6,608 bases of DNA. It comes from Clostridiales bacterium DTU092 (GTDB lineage Bacteria > Bacillota > Clostridia > Caldicoprobacterales > Caldicoprobacteraceae). A program made the position numbers and the translations under genes. Shown here piece after piece: positions 1-5,264 of this stretch; the first letter of the stretch is position 1, and the number at the start of each line of letters is the position of its first letter. The DNA lies in assembly GCA_001513505.1 (NCBI GenBank), contig LFTM01000257.1, positions 1-6,608 on the forward strand, written 5' to 3'. The notes beneath the pieces are model-generated. The model worked only from the letters and a program-made list of their open reading frames with translations, searched no databases and was not told the origin of the DNA.

Positions 1-574
1 CAGCATATCCGTGCTCTTTGGCTTCCTCAGCCGTCATATCCAACAGGGAACCTTCTTTGGTAAGCCCCGGAATGTCAATGGATTTATTCACCATAGCAGC
101 TGCTATCTCAGGATCCCTTCCTCTAAATTTGGCGGCACCTCTGAACTCAGCGCTTATTGCCGCCACATTTTTTTCGCTGTAAGGGATCGGCTCTGCAGCT
201 CCAATATGACTGGCCGGAGCCATCACTATAGTGTTTGCTGCAATTGATATCAATGCACCGGCGGATACTGCTCTGTCTTTTATATAAACCACTACAGGGA
301 CATTTGAACTCAGTATTGCATCTTTTATATCAAGAGCTGCATCCACCCTTCCGCCTAATGTAGATATTACCAACAGCACACCACGGGCTTCCTCAATATT
401 AGCCAGCTCAATTTTCTGCTTAACAAAGGAAGCCATGGCCGGAGTTATCTCCCCTTTTACAGGGATTACGTATATTTTATTGTTACTGGAAGCAACTGTT
501 CCTGATGATTGAATAAAAACTGAAGCAACCAACATCAAAATAACGAGAATACTCACTAATGAACTTCTTCTCAT
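1..574 (-). CDS. nfeD: NfeD-type membrane-bound ClpP-class serine protease, N-terminal part (3' end outside window)
   Basis: About 191 codons are visible. Residues 1-28 form a signal peptide or membrane anchor (MRRSS, then a hydrophobic run to about residue 22). A ClpP/SppA-like protease domain begins at about residue 33 (IYVIPVKGEI). Visible motifs are LGGRVDAA (73-80), RAVSAGALI (101-109, proposed nucleophile Ser104), APASHIGAAEPIP (119-131) and GRDPEIA (152-158). By recalled alignment to the archaeal 1510-N protease (Ser97/Lys138 dyad), Lys135 is the likely general base. Family members cleave membrane proteins or partner stomatin/flotillin-like proteins, and full length is usually ~430 aa with C-terminal membrane helices and an OB-like NfeD domain, all beyond the edge. 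Start: ATG at 574, with GAAGGGGA (581-588) 6 nt upstream. It lies 65 bp after the EEP gene with no terminator between, so co-transcription is likely. It corresponds to B. subtilis yqeZ. Odd: the usual DTPGG loop reads STLGG. Confidence 0.9.
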   Translation of the reverse strand, partial: MRRSSLVSILVILMLVASVFIQSSGTVASSNNKIYVIPVKGEITPAMASFVKQKIELANIEEARGVLLVISTLGGRVDAALDIKDAILSSNVPVVVYIKDRAVSAGALISIAANTIVMAPASHIGAAEPIPYSEKNVAAISAEFRGAAKFRGRDPEIAAAMVNKSIDIPGLTKEGSLLDMTAEEAKEHGYA

Positions 575-639
575 CAAGGTTCCCCTTCATAATTATAAGA
601 TTTCTTCAGTCTATCCCATTGTAAAATATTCTATATGGT

Positions 640-1599
640 TTATATTATTCCTCTTTTTTTCCTTGTTTTATGAAAAATTAATGAAAATACCATGGAATGA
701 TCTGAAATTCCGGATGGAACAACAAAATGATCTACTACTCTGACATCACGGCTGACATATATATGATCTATACGTGTATTTGGCACCTCATTGCAGTATG
801 CATAAGTATATAAAAATTCATTCTCTGTTACAACTGCTGTATCCACCATCTTGCGATTAATCTCTTTGGCTTCCAGTGTATTGGGTTCTTCATTAAAATC
901 TCCCATCAGAATAATATTGCCGTCTATTTCTTTTATAATATTGTTAATTACGTCTATTTGTCTGTTTCTCTCTTTTTCATTTAATCCGAGATGAGTATTC
1001 AAAACATGGTAAATTTCACCATCTATATTAATCTTGGCTTTAAGAACCGCCCTTCCTTCCAATGAACCGGAAGGCAAATTTATGCTTCTATATTCTTCTA
1101 TTGGATATGCACTTATTATTGCATTACCATATTTCATTCCCAGGAAATTAATAGTACTCCCATAAACATAATCAAATCCAAGAGCATCCGCAATAACTTT
1201 GGCTTGATCCTTGAACCGGGATCTGGGCATGCGGTAATCCACTTCCTGAAGAGCAATAATTTGAGGTCTAAAAGCTTTTATTTCATCTATAATCAGGTTT
1301 AAGCTTTCTTTCCCATTCCAGTCTGCGCCATGCCTTATATTAAAACTCATAACCAGTATTTCCCGATCCTTTTCTTCCAAAAAGTCCTCAATCCTCCCGG
1401 CATTAAAGGCATTTTCCTGCATTGTATAATCATAATCAGATGCTTCATATGATATTGGGATAACTTCATCAACACCGTTTATTCTGCTTCTTAACCTGTA
1501 ACCAACCATCATAACATGCAGGTTAGTTGAAATAATAACCATCATTAGAACAATAGAGCCCACGATTCTAACGTGTTTCAGTTCAACTCTCCCTTTCAC
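640..1599 (-). CDS. Membrane-anchored endonuclease/exonuclease/phosphatase (EEP) family protein
   Basis: This is a Mg-dependent phosphodiester or phosphomonoester hydrolase of the EEP (DNase I/ExoIII-like) fold; the substrate cannot be told from sequence. Numbering from the GTG start (319 aa): one hydrophobic helix at about 10-32 behind a basic N-terminus (predicted N-in, catalytic domain outside), an acidic linker, then the EEP domain from about 81. All family motifs are present: SFNIRHG (Asn87), ALQEVD (Glu119), YGNAIIS, NTHLGL (His203), MGDFNEEP (Asp234, Asn236), RIDHIYVS (Asp278, His279) and the final SDHS (Asp300, His301). Start choice: GTG at 1599 is preceded by AGGAGAGG (1605-1612) with good spacing. 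The upstream in-frame ATG at 1620 would add 7 residues but has a G-run directly against it, with no usable spacing. The gene sits where yqeY lies in Bacillus, between rpsU and nfeD, and probably forms a transcription unit with nfeD. Confidence 0.88.
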   Translation of the reverse strand: MKGRVELKHVRIVGSIVLMMVIISTNLHVMMVGYRLRSRINGVDEVIPISYEASDYDYTMQENAFNAGRIEDFLEEKDREILVMSFNIRHGADWNGKESLNLIIDEIKAFRPQIIALQEVDYRMPRSRFKDQAKVIADALGFDYVYGSTINFLGMKYGNAIISAYPIEEYRSINLPSGSLEGRAVLKAKINIDGEIYHVLNTHLGLNEKERNRQIDVINNIIKEIDGNIILMGDFNEEPNTLEAKEINRKMVDTAVVTENEFLYTYAYCNEVPNTRIDHIYVSRDVRVVDHFVVPSGISDHSMVFSLIFHKTRKKRGII

Positions 1600-1662
1600 G
1601 TATTCCTCTCCTAACCACATTCCCCCACAATATTTTTATCTTTTGTTATTAATTCTAATTAT

Positions 1663-1691
1663 ATTATAATACTTTTTTCATTGTTTTTCAT
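1663..1691 (-). promoter_or_regulatory. Candidate promoter for the EEP-nfeD unit
   Basis: On the minus strand, ATGAAA (1686-1691; 4/6 to TTGACA), a 17-bp spacer and a perfect TATAAT (1663-1668) lie downstream of the rpsU-side terminator and 64 bp before the EEP GTG codon. A second TATAAT overlaps it at a 5-bp offset. The surroundings are very AT-rich, so chance matches are common; the position after a terminator is the main support. Confidence 0.45.
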
Positions 1692-1721
1692 TATCTCTAT
1701 ATATCTACATTATGATTATTT

Positions 1722-1739
1722 TATACCATTTATGGTATA
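1722..1739. repeat. 18-bp palindrome, possible operator upstream of the EEP promoter
   Basis: TATACCAT-TT-ATGGTATA is a perfect 8-bp inverted repeat. Its centre lies about 75 bp upstream of the start site predicted from the EEP promoter at 1663-1691, which would suit an activator site. AT-rich DNA yields such dyads by chance, so the regulatory role is only inferred. Confidence 0.35.
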
Positions 1740-1756
1740 TTTTGTATTATTTTATA

Positions 1757-1790
1757 ATAAAAAATCCGGTGTATTATACACCGGATTTTT
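1757..1790 (-). terminator. Rho-independent terminator after rpsU (U-run on both sides)
   Basis: ATCCGGTGTA (1764-1773) pairs perfectly with TACACCGGAT (1777-1786) around a 3-nt loop, and flanking A/T bases extend the stem to 14 bp (1760-1773 with 1777-1790). Read on the minus strand the stem is followed by T6 (1759-1764). On the plus strand it is followed by T5, so it could work in both directions, but no plus-strand gene is seen. It ends the rpsU transcript or the short RNA started at about 1853. Confidence 0.9.
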
Positions 1791-1853
1791 ATGCTCTGAT
1801 TCTTATTATATGGGGTAACCACACCCATATTCCAAATCCCGTCCCTTTTTATT
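1758..1853 (-). ncRNA. Candidate ~95-nt small RNA or attenuated leader
   Basis: A promoter-like pair at 1861-1890 would start an RNA at about 1853. That RNA would hold one hairpin (ATATGGG/CCCATAT arms, 9-nt loop) and end at the strong terminator at 1760-1790. No reading frame with a ribosome site lies in it. It could be an independent small RNA, the leader of the downstream EEP gene with transcription attenuation, or simply the long 3' UTR of rpsU with the promoter a chance match. No known RNA family was recognised. Confidence 0.3.
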
Positions 1854-1860
1854 AAACTAC

Positions 1861-1890
1861 ATTATCTATTAATATAGAGGGAAAGGTCAA
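1861..1890 (-). promoter_or_regulatory. Candidate promoter inside the rpsU 3' region
   Basis: On the minus strand, TTGACC (1885-1890; 5/6 to consensus), an 18-bp spacer and GATAAT (1861-1866; 5/6) lie 47 bp after the rpsU stop codon. The start site would be at about 1853, with only a terminator and no gene before the next promoter. Confidence 0.45.
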
Positions 1891-1936
1891 CCAAATAACC
1901 AAGTTAACTGTATACAAAGCAAGCCAGACAAAGATA

Positions 1937-2113
1937 TTATCTATATTTGCGCTTACGGGCAGCCTCTGATTTCTTCTTACGCCTTACGCTTGGCTTTTCG
2001 TAGTGCTCCCTCTTGCGAATTTCGGCTAATACACCAGCTCGTGCGCACTGGCGCTTAAAACGTTTCAGGGCGTTTTCAAAAGATTCATTTTCTCCTATTC
2101 TTACCTCAGACAT
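1937..2113 (-). CDS. rpsU: Small ribosomal subunit protein bS21
   Basis: The product is 58 aa, the usual size of bS21, a basic protein of the 30S platform near the 3' end of 16S rRNA that helps mRNA binding. The sequence is diagnostic: MSEVRIGENESFENALKRFK at 1-20, a RQCARAG segment at 21-27, then a highly basic C-terminus (HYEKPSVRRKKKSEA onward, ending KRKYR). Start: ATG at 2113 with a strong GGAGGGAGGG site just upstream; in-frame extension toward 2215 is ruled out because the promoter lies there. It has its own consensus promoter (2177-2206), a ~57-nt leader containing a palindrome, and the terminator at 1760-1790. It follows mtaB and the HIT gene, in line with the conserved mtaB-rpsU neighbourhood of Firmicutes. 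Confidence 0.97.
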   Translation of the reverse strand: MSEVRIGENESFENALKRFKRQCARAGVLAEIRKREHYEKPSVRRKKKSEAARKRKYR

Positions 2114-2137
2114 ATCTTTCCCTCCCTCCGTTAACAC

Positions 2138-2152
2138 TTTTACCAGGTAAAA
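2138..2152. repeat. 15-bp palindrome in the rpsU leader
   Basis: TTTTACC-A-GGTAAAA is a perfect 7-bp dyad around one central base. It lies about 20-30 nt inside the predicted rpsU transcript and ahead of the ribosome binding site. As RNA it would form only a weak A-U stem, so it looks more like a DNA operator than an RNA switch. No binding protein can be named. Confidence 0.4.
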
Positions 2153-2176
2153 AGGGTACGGGTGCAAGTTTACACT

Positions 2177-2206
2177 ATTATAACCTATTAATTTACCTCG
2201 TGTCAA
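2177..2206 (-). promoter_or_regulatory. Strong sigma-A-type promoter of rpsU
   Basis: On the minus strand, a perfect TTGACA (2201-2206) is followed after 18 bp by a perfect TATAAT (2177-2182). The predicted start is near 2170, giving a ~57-nt 5' UTR before the rpsU ATG at 2113. It is the best promoter in the window and lets rpsU be expressed apart from the upstream modification genes. Confidence 0.85.
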
Positions 2207-2278
2207 TATAGACAAAAATAACCACTATCAAAAAAATCTGTCTTGCTTTGTAAGTTTAGAACACTAAACTTCCGTTTA

Positions 2279-2623
2279 TCAACCTGGCGGCCAGGATAAA
2301 CTCCTTCCACCAAGAATGTGAAAATGCAAATGATCTACTGTTTGTCCGGCATCTTTCCCACAATTCGCCACCACTCTATAGCCCGAACCCTTGACCCCCA
2401 ATTTCTCAACAATATGAGGTATAGCATAAAAAATATGGGAAACGATATTACAGTTTTGCTGGTTAATATCATTCATTGACGGTATATGCTCCTTAGGTAT
2501 TATAAGGATATGTACCGGGGCTTTTGAATCAATATCGTGAAAGGCCAGTATGTTCTCATCTTCATATACAATTTTTGAAGGAATCTGCTTATTAACTATT
2601 CTGCAAAATATGCAGTTCTCCAT
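2279..2623 (-). CDS. HIT-family (HINT-type) purine nucleoside phosphoramidase
   Basis: The 114-aa protein has the size and layout of the HINT branch of the histidine triad family, cytosolic dimers that bind purine nucleotides and hydrolyse nucleoside phosphoramidates such as adenylated lysine. Visible features are the N-terminal zinc-type pair in CIFC (Cys4, Cys7), the KIVYEDENILAFHDI strand region (17-31), KAPVHILIIPKEHIPS (34-49) and the triad motif DHLHFHIL (His98, His100, His102), ending in GGRSLSWPPG. Start: ATG at 2623 has AAAAGGAGGT (2631-2640) 7 nt upstream; the in-frame ATG at 2650 would place that Shine-Dalgarno inside the gene. A candidate promoter overlaps the mtaB stop codon (2696-2724). 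The spacer to rpsU holds a weak stem (AAGTTTAG/CTAAACTT, 2252-2271) without an adjacent U-run, so read-through into rpsU is possible. Confidence 0.95.
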   Translation of the reverse strand: MENCIFCRIVNKQIPSKIVYEDENILAFHDIDSKAPVHILIIPKEHIPSMNDINQQNCNIVSHIFYAIPHIVEKLGVKGSGYRVVANCGKDAGQTVDHLHFHILGGRSLSWPPG

Positions 2624-2695
2624 TGCTTTCACCTCCTTTTCCTGCTTCATGTATACTTCATCTGCACATTTTTATATTAAGGTACGACAGGTACC

Positions 2696-2724
2696 ATTAT
2701 ACACTGCTATTTACTTATTGCTAA
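2696..2724 (-). promoter_or_regulatory. Candidate promoter for the HIT gene
   Basis: On the minus strand, TTAGCA (2719-2724; 4/6) overlaps the mtaB stop codon and is followed after 17 bp by a perfect TATAAT (2696-2701). Directly downstream, over the expected start site, lies the short dyad GGTAC-N5-GTACC (2681-2695), a possible operator. The ribosome site of the HIT gene follows at 2631-2640. Confidence 0.5.
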
Positions 2725-4088
2725 TTGTTTAATTGTCCAATCATATAATCATTTTCGATCTTTTCCAAATCCACGTCAAGTATTAATCCTCTTATGTCCT
2801 TATTACTGTGTACCCTGACTTTTACATAGTGTTCTGTATATCCTTCATAGAAATCAGAAGAATCCGGGTACCTTTGTTCAAAATATACCTTTTCAACCCT
2901 GTTTACAAAATGCTCCATGTATTGCTGAGCCAGCTGATGGCCGGTCTCAATCAAACGCTGACTGCGCTTTTCTTTTTCATCAGCAGGCACTTGAGAGGAC
3001 ATATTTGCAGCTAAAGTCCCTTCTCTCGGAGAGTACTGAAAAACATGCAGCCTGCTGAATCCAATCCTTTTTACAAACTCTAAACTTTCCTGAAACTCGC
3101 TATCGGTTTCCCCCGGAAACCCCACCATTACGTCGGTGGTTATAGCTGCCTCAGGATAATATTGGCGTATCTTTTCGATAGCTTCAGCATATTCCTGCGC
3201 GGTATATTTCCGGTTCATCCTTTTTAGGACGGTATCACTGCCGCTCTGCAATGGAATATGGAAATGGCTGCATACTTTTTCAAGATCCTGAATGCCCTTA
3301 ATAAAATCATCGTTAATATAATTGGGCTCGAGAGAACCGAGACGTATTCTTGCCAGGCCTTGAACGGAATTAATATCCTGCAATAATGAAACAAGGTTGG
3401 CTCCCTGTAAATCCGTACCATAGGATGCGAGATGTATACCGGTTAAAACTATTTCTTTAAATCCAGCCTCCACAAGACGGCAAACCTCCTGAAGCACATC
3501 CCCGGGATGTCTGCTTCTTATTGGACCGCGTGTATACGGAATTATACAATAGGAGCAAAACTGATTGCAGCCCTCCTGAATTTTCAATATGGCTCTGGTT
3601 CTGCCCTGGTAAGAACTTATAGGCGTATCTTCAAAATCTTTTGCTTTCATTATATCATTAACATTAACAATAGACTGCCCTGTCTTTTGCACCCTTTCGA
3701 CAAAATCTACGATCTCTTTCCGATGCTGAGTGCCTAAGACAAGTTTAACCCCTGGTATTTTTATTGCCTCGTTTGCAGCCCTCTGGGCGAAACAGCCTAC
3801 TACCGCAATAAGTGCGTCAGAATTTGCCCGATGGGCTTTTCGTATCATCTGCCTGGATTTCCTGTCAGCGAGATTGGTTACTGTACATGTGTTTATGACA
3901 TAAATATCAGCTTTCTGATTAAAGTCAACTATTCTATAACCCCTGGCTTTAAATTGCTCAATCATAGCCTGGGTATCATACTGGTTAACCTTACACCCTA
4001 ATGTATAAAAGCCCACTGTATTTTTATCTCTATATTCACCGGACATCTCTGCGCCGGTAACGTTCCTATCCATACTATTATTTACCAT
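2721..4088 (-). CDS. mtaB: tRNA (N6-threonylcarbamoyladenosine(37)-C2)-methylthiotransferase
   Basis: This is a radical-SAM enzyme of the MiaB/RimO superfamily that converts t6A to ms2t6A at position 37 of ANN-decoding tRNAs; its Bacillus counterpart is YqeV. The 455-aa protein shows the full layout. The N-terminal UPF0004 domain carries three cluster cysteines: Cys32 (TLGCKVNQYDT), Cys68 (INTCTVT) and Cys99 (VVGCFAQR). The radical-SAM motif CNQFCSYC (Cys174, Cys178, Cys181) is followed by IIPYTRG, then LTGIHLASYG, FHIPLQSGSD and VMVGFPGET. A C-terminal TRAM-like domain starts at about 385. The LGCKVNQYDT signature fits MtaB rather than MiaB. Start: ATG at 4088 has AAGGAGG 6 nt upstream. This gives ~23 residues before the usual start near VGFYTLGC, an unusual but SD-supported extension. 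A possible promoter lies at 4115-4143. Confidence 0.96.
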   Translation of the reverse strand: MVNNSMDRNVTGAEMSGEYRDKNTVGFYTLGCKVNQYDTQAMIEQFKARGYRIVDFNQKADIYVINTCTVTNLADRKSRQMIRKAHRANSDALIAVVGCFAQRAANEAIKIPGVKLVLGTQHRKEIVDFVERVQKTGQSIVNVNDIMKAKDFEDTPISSYQGRTRAILKIQEGCNQFCSYCIIPYTRGPIRSRHPGDVLQEVCRLVEAGFKEIVLTGIHLASYGTDLQGANLVSLLQDINSVQGLARIRLGSLEPNYINDDFIKGIQDLEKVCSHFHIPLQSGSDTVLKRMNRKYTAQEYAEAIEKIRQYYPEAAITTDVMVGFPGETDSEFQESLEFVKRIGFSRLHVFQYSPREGTLAANMSSQVPADEKEKRSQRLIETGHQLAQQYMEHFVNRVEKVYFEQRYPDSSDFYEGYTEHYVKVRVHSNKDIRGLILDVDLEKIENDYMIGQLNN

Positions 4089-4114
4089 TACTATCCTCCT
4101 TGAAATCTACAACG

Positions 4115-4143
4115 ATGATAACATAATTATAGTCAAAATACAA
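4115..4143 (-). promoter_or_regulatory. Weak candidate promoter for mtaB
   Basis: On the minus strand, TTGTAT (4138-4143; 3/6) is followed after 17 bp by TATCAT (4115-4120; 5/6), 26 bp ahead of the mtaB ATG. A promoter is expected here because a strong terminator (4202-4237) stands just upstream. One copy of the CGTCAGCAT repeat (4144-4152) touches the -35 box. Confidence 0.35.
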
Positions 4144-4201
4144 CGTCAGCATTTACTTCGTTTATTTGAATTTTACTCAAAAAATGTAAATCCGTCAGCA
4201 T
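4144..4201. repeat. Pair of 9-bp direct repeats upstream of mtaB
   Basis: CGTCAGCAT occurs at 4144-4152 and again at 4193-4201, 49 bp apart, in otherwise AT-rich DNA between the TIM-barrel terminator and the mtaB ribosome site. The first copy abuts the candidate -35 box. They could be paired regulator sites; no regulator can be named. Confidence 0.4.
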
Positions 4202-4237
4202 AAAAAAGGGTAGAACACAGTTATCCCTGTTCTACCC
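4202..4237 (-). terminator. Rho-independent terminator of the TIM-barrel gene
   Basis: GGGTAGAACA (4208-4217) and TGTTCTACCC (4228-4237) form a perfect 10-bp stem with a 10-nt loop. On the minus strand the stem is followed at once by T6 (plus-strand A6 at 4202-4207). It lies 75 bp after the TIM-barrel stop codon and insulates mtaB from upstream transcription. Confidence 0.92.
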
Positions 4238-4311
4238 CAGCTAACAGACATTATAATATTTTCAGATTTTTTATAAACACAATTAGTTTGACCAATATAT
4301 TTATCGCCGGA

Positions 4312-5142
4312 TCACACACCTAATTTTTTCAGATACTCACGGCTCATGGCAGCACATTCCAGTGAAGTTTTACCGAGAGACGGTCTGTCCTGTTCAACGA
4401 CAACCCATTCCGCTCCGGCCTCTTCAGATGCCTTTAATATAGATGGAAAATCCTGAACCCCGTATCCAACCGGCCGGAAAGCAAAATCCTCTTCAGAATC
4501 CTTTACCTCCTGCTCAGATTCAATGCCAATTAGTTCGTAAAGCTTTTCCGGTTTTTCCTTGCCTCTCATTACAAAATCCTTGAGATGAACAACCGGAGCC
4601 CTTCCCGAGTATTTTCTCACATACTCAGCAGGATCTTCACCAGCTACATTTACCCAACAGGTATCGATTTGAGTCTTAAGCAGGTCCTCGGATATGGTAT
4701 TGTAGATAATGTCAAGCCCGTATTCACCATCAACTTTAACAAACTCAAAATCATGATTGTGATAGAGCATCTGGATACCATGCTTTTTTGCTACCTTTGC
4801 CAACATTTCAATTTCCTTAATTGTCTTTTCGAATCCAGCCTGGCCGGGTCTTCGCTCCTCTGTAAGATAGGGAATAGCTATGTATTTGCAGCCAATCTCT
4901 GCATAGTCACCTATTACTTTATCGGGATCGGCAAGCATTTCTTCTATCGGAACATGAGCAGAAACAGGTATCAGCCCTAACTCTTCCACCATACTCTTTA
5001 CCTCGCTCGCCTGATTTCCGTAAAGCCCTGCAAACTCTACTCCATCATATCCCATTTCCTTTATCTTCTCCAGCGTCCCTTTAAGGTCCTTTTCAGCATA
5101 ATCCCTTACCGAATAAACCTGTAAAGCCACTAAAAATGCCAT
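4312..5142 (-). CDS. Sugar phosphate isomerase/epimerase-family TIM-barrel protein
   Basis: The 276-aa protein belongs to the AP-endonuclease-2/xylose-isomerase-like TIM-barrel family, whose members isomerise, epimerise or dehydrate sugars and inositols with a divalent metal. Seen in order: ALQVYSVRD (6-14), GYDGVEFAG (31-39, Glu36), PVSAHVP (59-65), YHNHDFEF (127-134), IDTCWVNVAGEDP (159-171, Asp160), APVVHLKDF (182-190, His186), PVGYGVQDFP (224-233) and VVVEQDRP (247-254, Glu250). Asp160, His186 and Glu250 are likely metal ligands; the substrate is unknown. Start: ATG at 5142 with AGGGGG 8 nt upstream; an ATG at 5149 is out of frame. The gene stands as its own cassette between rsmE and mtaB, with promoter (5211-5239), operator-like repeats (5171-5206) and terminator (4202-4237). 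This suggests separate, perhaps sugar-responsive, control unrelated to the neighbouring modification genes. Confidence 0.9.
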   Translation of the reverse strand: MAFLVALQVYSVRDYAEKDLKGTLEKIKEMGYDGVEFAGLYGNQASEVKSMVEELGLIPVSAHVPIEEMLADPDKVIGDYAEIGCKYIAIPYLTEERRPGQAGFEKTIKEIEMLAKVAKKHGIQMLYHNHDFEFVKVDGEYGLDIIYNTISEDLLKTQIDTCWVNVAGEDPAEYVRKYSGRAPVVHLKDFVMRGKEKPEKLYELIGIESEQEVKDSEEDFAFRPVGYGVQDFPSILKASEEAGAEWVVVEQDRPSLGKTSLECAAMSREYLKKLGV

Positions 5143-5170
5143 AATCCATGCCCCCTACTTTTATAATTTT

Positions 5171-5206
5171 TGTATTGATACATGCGCATCAATACATATC
5201 ATCAAT
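5171..5206. promoter_or_regulatory. Operator-like ATTGAT repeats in front of the TIM-barrel gene
   Basis: TGTATTGAT (5171-5179) and ATCAATACA (5188-5196) form a perfect 9-bp inverted repeat with an 8-nt spacer that includes GCGC. A further copy of the half-site, CATCAAT at 5200-5206, repeats that at 5187-5193 13 bp away. The cluster starts 5 bp past the candidate -10 box and covers the predicted transcription start, the classic place for a repressor. As RNA it could also form a hairpin ahead of the ribosome site. The regulator is unknown. Confidence 0.5.
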
Positions 5207-5210
5207 GTTT

Positions 5211-5239
5211 AGTATATATTATGATTACAATAATTACAA
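5211..5239 (-). promoter_or_regulatory. Candidate promoter of the TIM-barrel gene
   Basis: On the minus strand, TTGTAA (5234-5239; 4/6), a 17-bp spacer and TATACT (5211-5216; 5/6) lie about 70 bp before the ATG at 5142. The predicted start at about 5204 falls inside the ATTGAT repeat cluster. Confidence 0.6.
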
Positions 5240-5264
5240 GCTGTATATACATACCTTTATGTTG

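Larger units (their letters stand above)
1621..1936. other. 316-bp intergenic region between rpsU and the EEP gene
   Basis: No protein gene is supported here. In minus-strand order it holds one arm of an inverted repeat (1913-1928), a promoter-like pair (1861-1890), a 7-bp hairpin with arms ATATGGG/CCCATAT (1808-1814 and 1824-1830), a strong two-sided terminator hairpin (1760-1790), an 18-bp palindrome (1722-1739) and the candidate EEP promoter (1663-1691). The part from 1621 to 1760 is extremely AT-rich. Confidence 0.75.
1913..2252. repeat. 16-bp inverted repeat (15/16) bracketing rpsU and its promoter
   Basis: TACAAAGCAAGCCAGA at 1913-1928 and TCTGTCTTGCTTTGTA at 2237-2252 are reverse complements with one mismatch. 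The arms lie 9 bp after the rpsU stop codon and about 30 bp upstream of the rpsU -35 box. A transcript reading through from the HIT gene could pair the arms around rpsU. No target-site duplication or transposase accompanies them. Confidence 0.5.

Noticed and set aside
592..597. Perfect TATAAT ahead of nfeD
   Set aside because: The nearest -35-like TTTACA is 22 bp away, and a start site there would fall at or inside the ribosome binding site, leaving almost no leader.
1600..1620. ATG at 1620 as start of the EEP gene
   Set aside because: The G-run touches the ATG with no spacing, while GTG 1599 has a well-placed AGGAGAGG. The ATG start remains possible and would add only 7 residues.
1730..1828. 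Small minus-strand reading frame of about 32 codons
   Set aside because: It has no ribosome binding site, runs straight through the terminator hairpin, and its translation shows no recognisable pattern.
2114..2215. In-frame N-terminal extension of rpsU up to 2215
   Set aside because: bS21 starts at MSEVRIGENE with a strong ribosome site directly upstream, and the extension overlaps the consensus promoter at 2177-2206.
2230..2271. Stem AAGTTTAG/CTAAACTT after the HIT gene as a terminator
   Set aside because: The stem has only two G-C pairs and the T7 run begins 15 nt past it, so it does not fit an intrinsic terminator.
2624..2650. Upstream ATG at 2650 as start of the HIT gene
   Set aside because: The AAAAGGAGGT site lies 7 nt before the internal ATG at 2623, and HINT proteins begin close to the CIFC motif.
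4585..4980. 131-codon plus-strand reading frame
   Set aside because: It is antisense to the well-supported TIM-barrel gene, has no recognisable domain and no convincing ribosome site.
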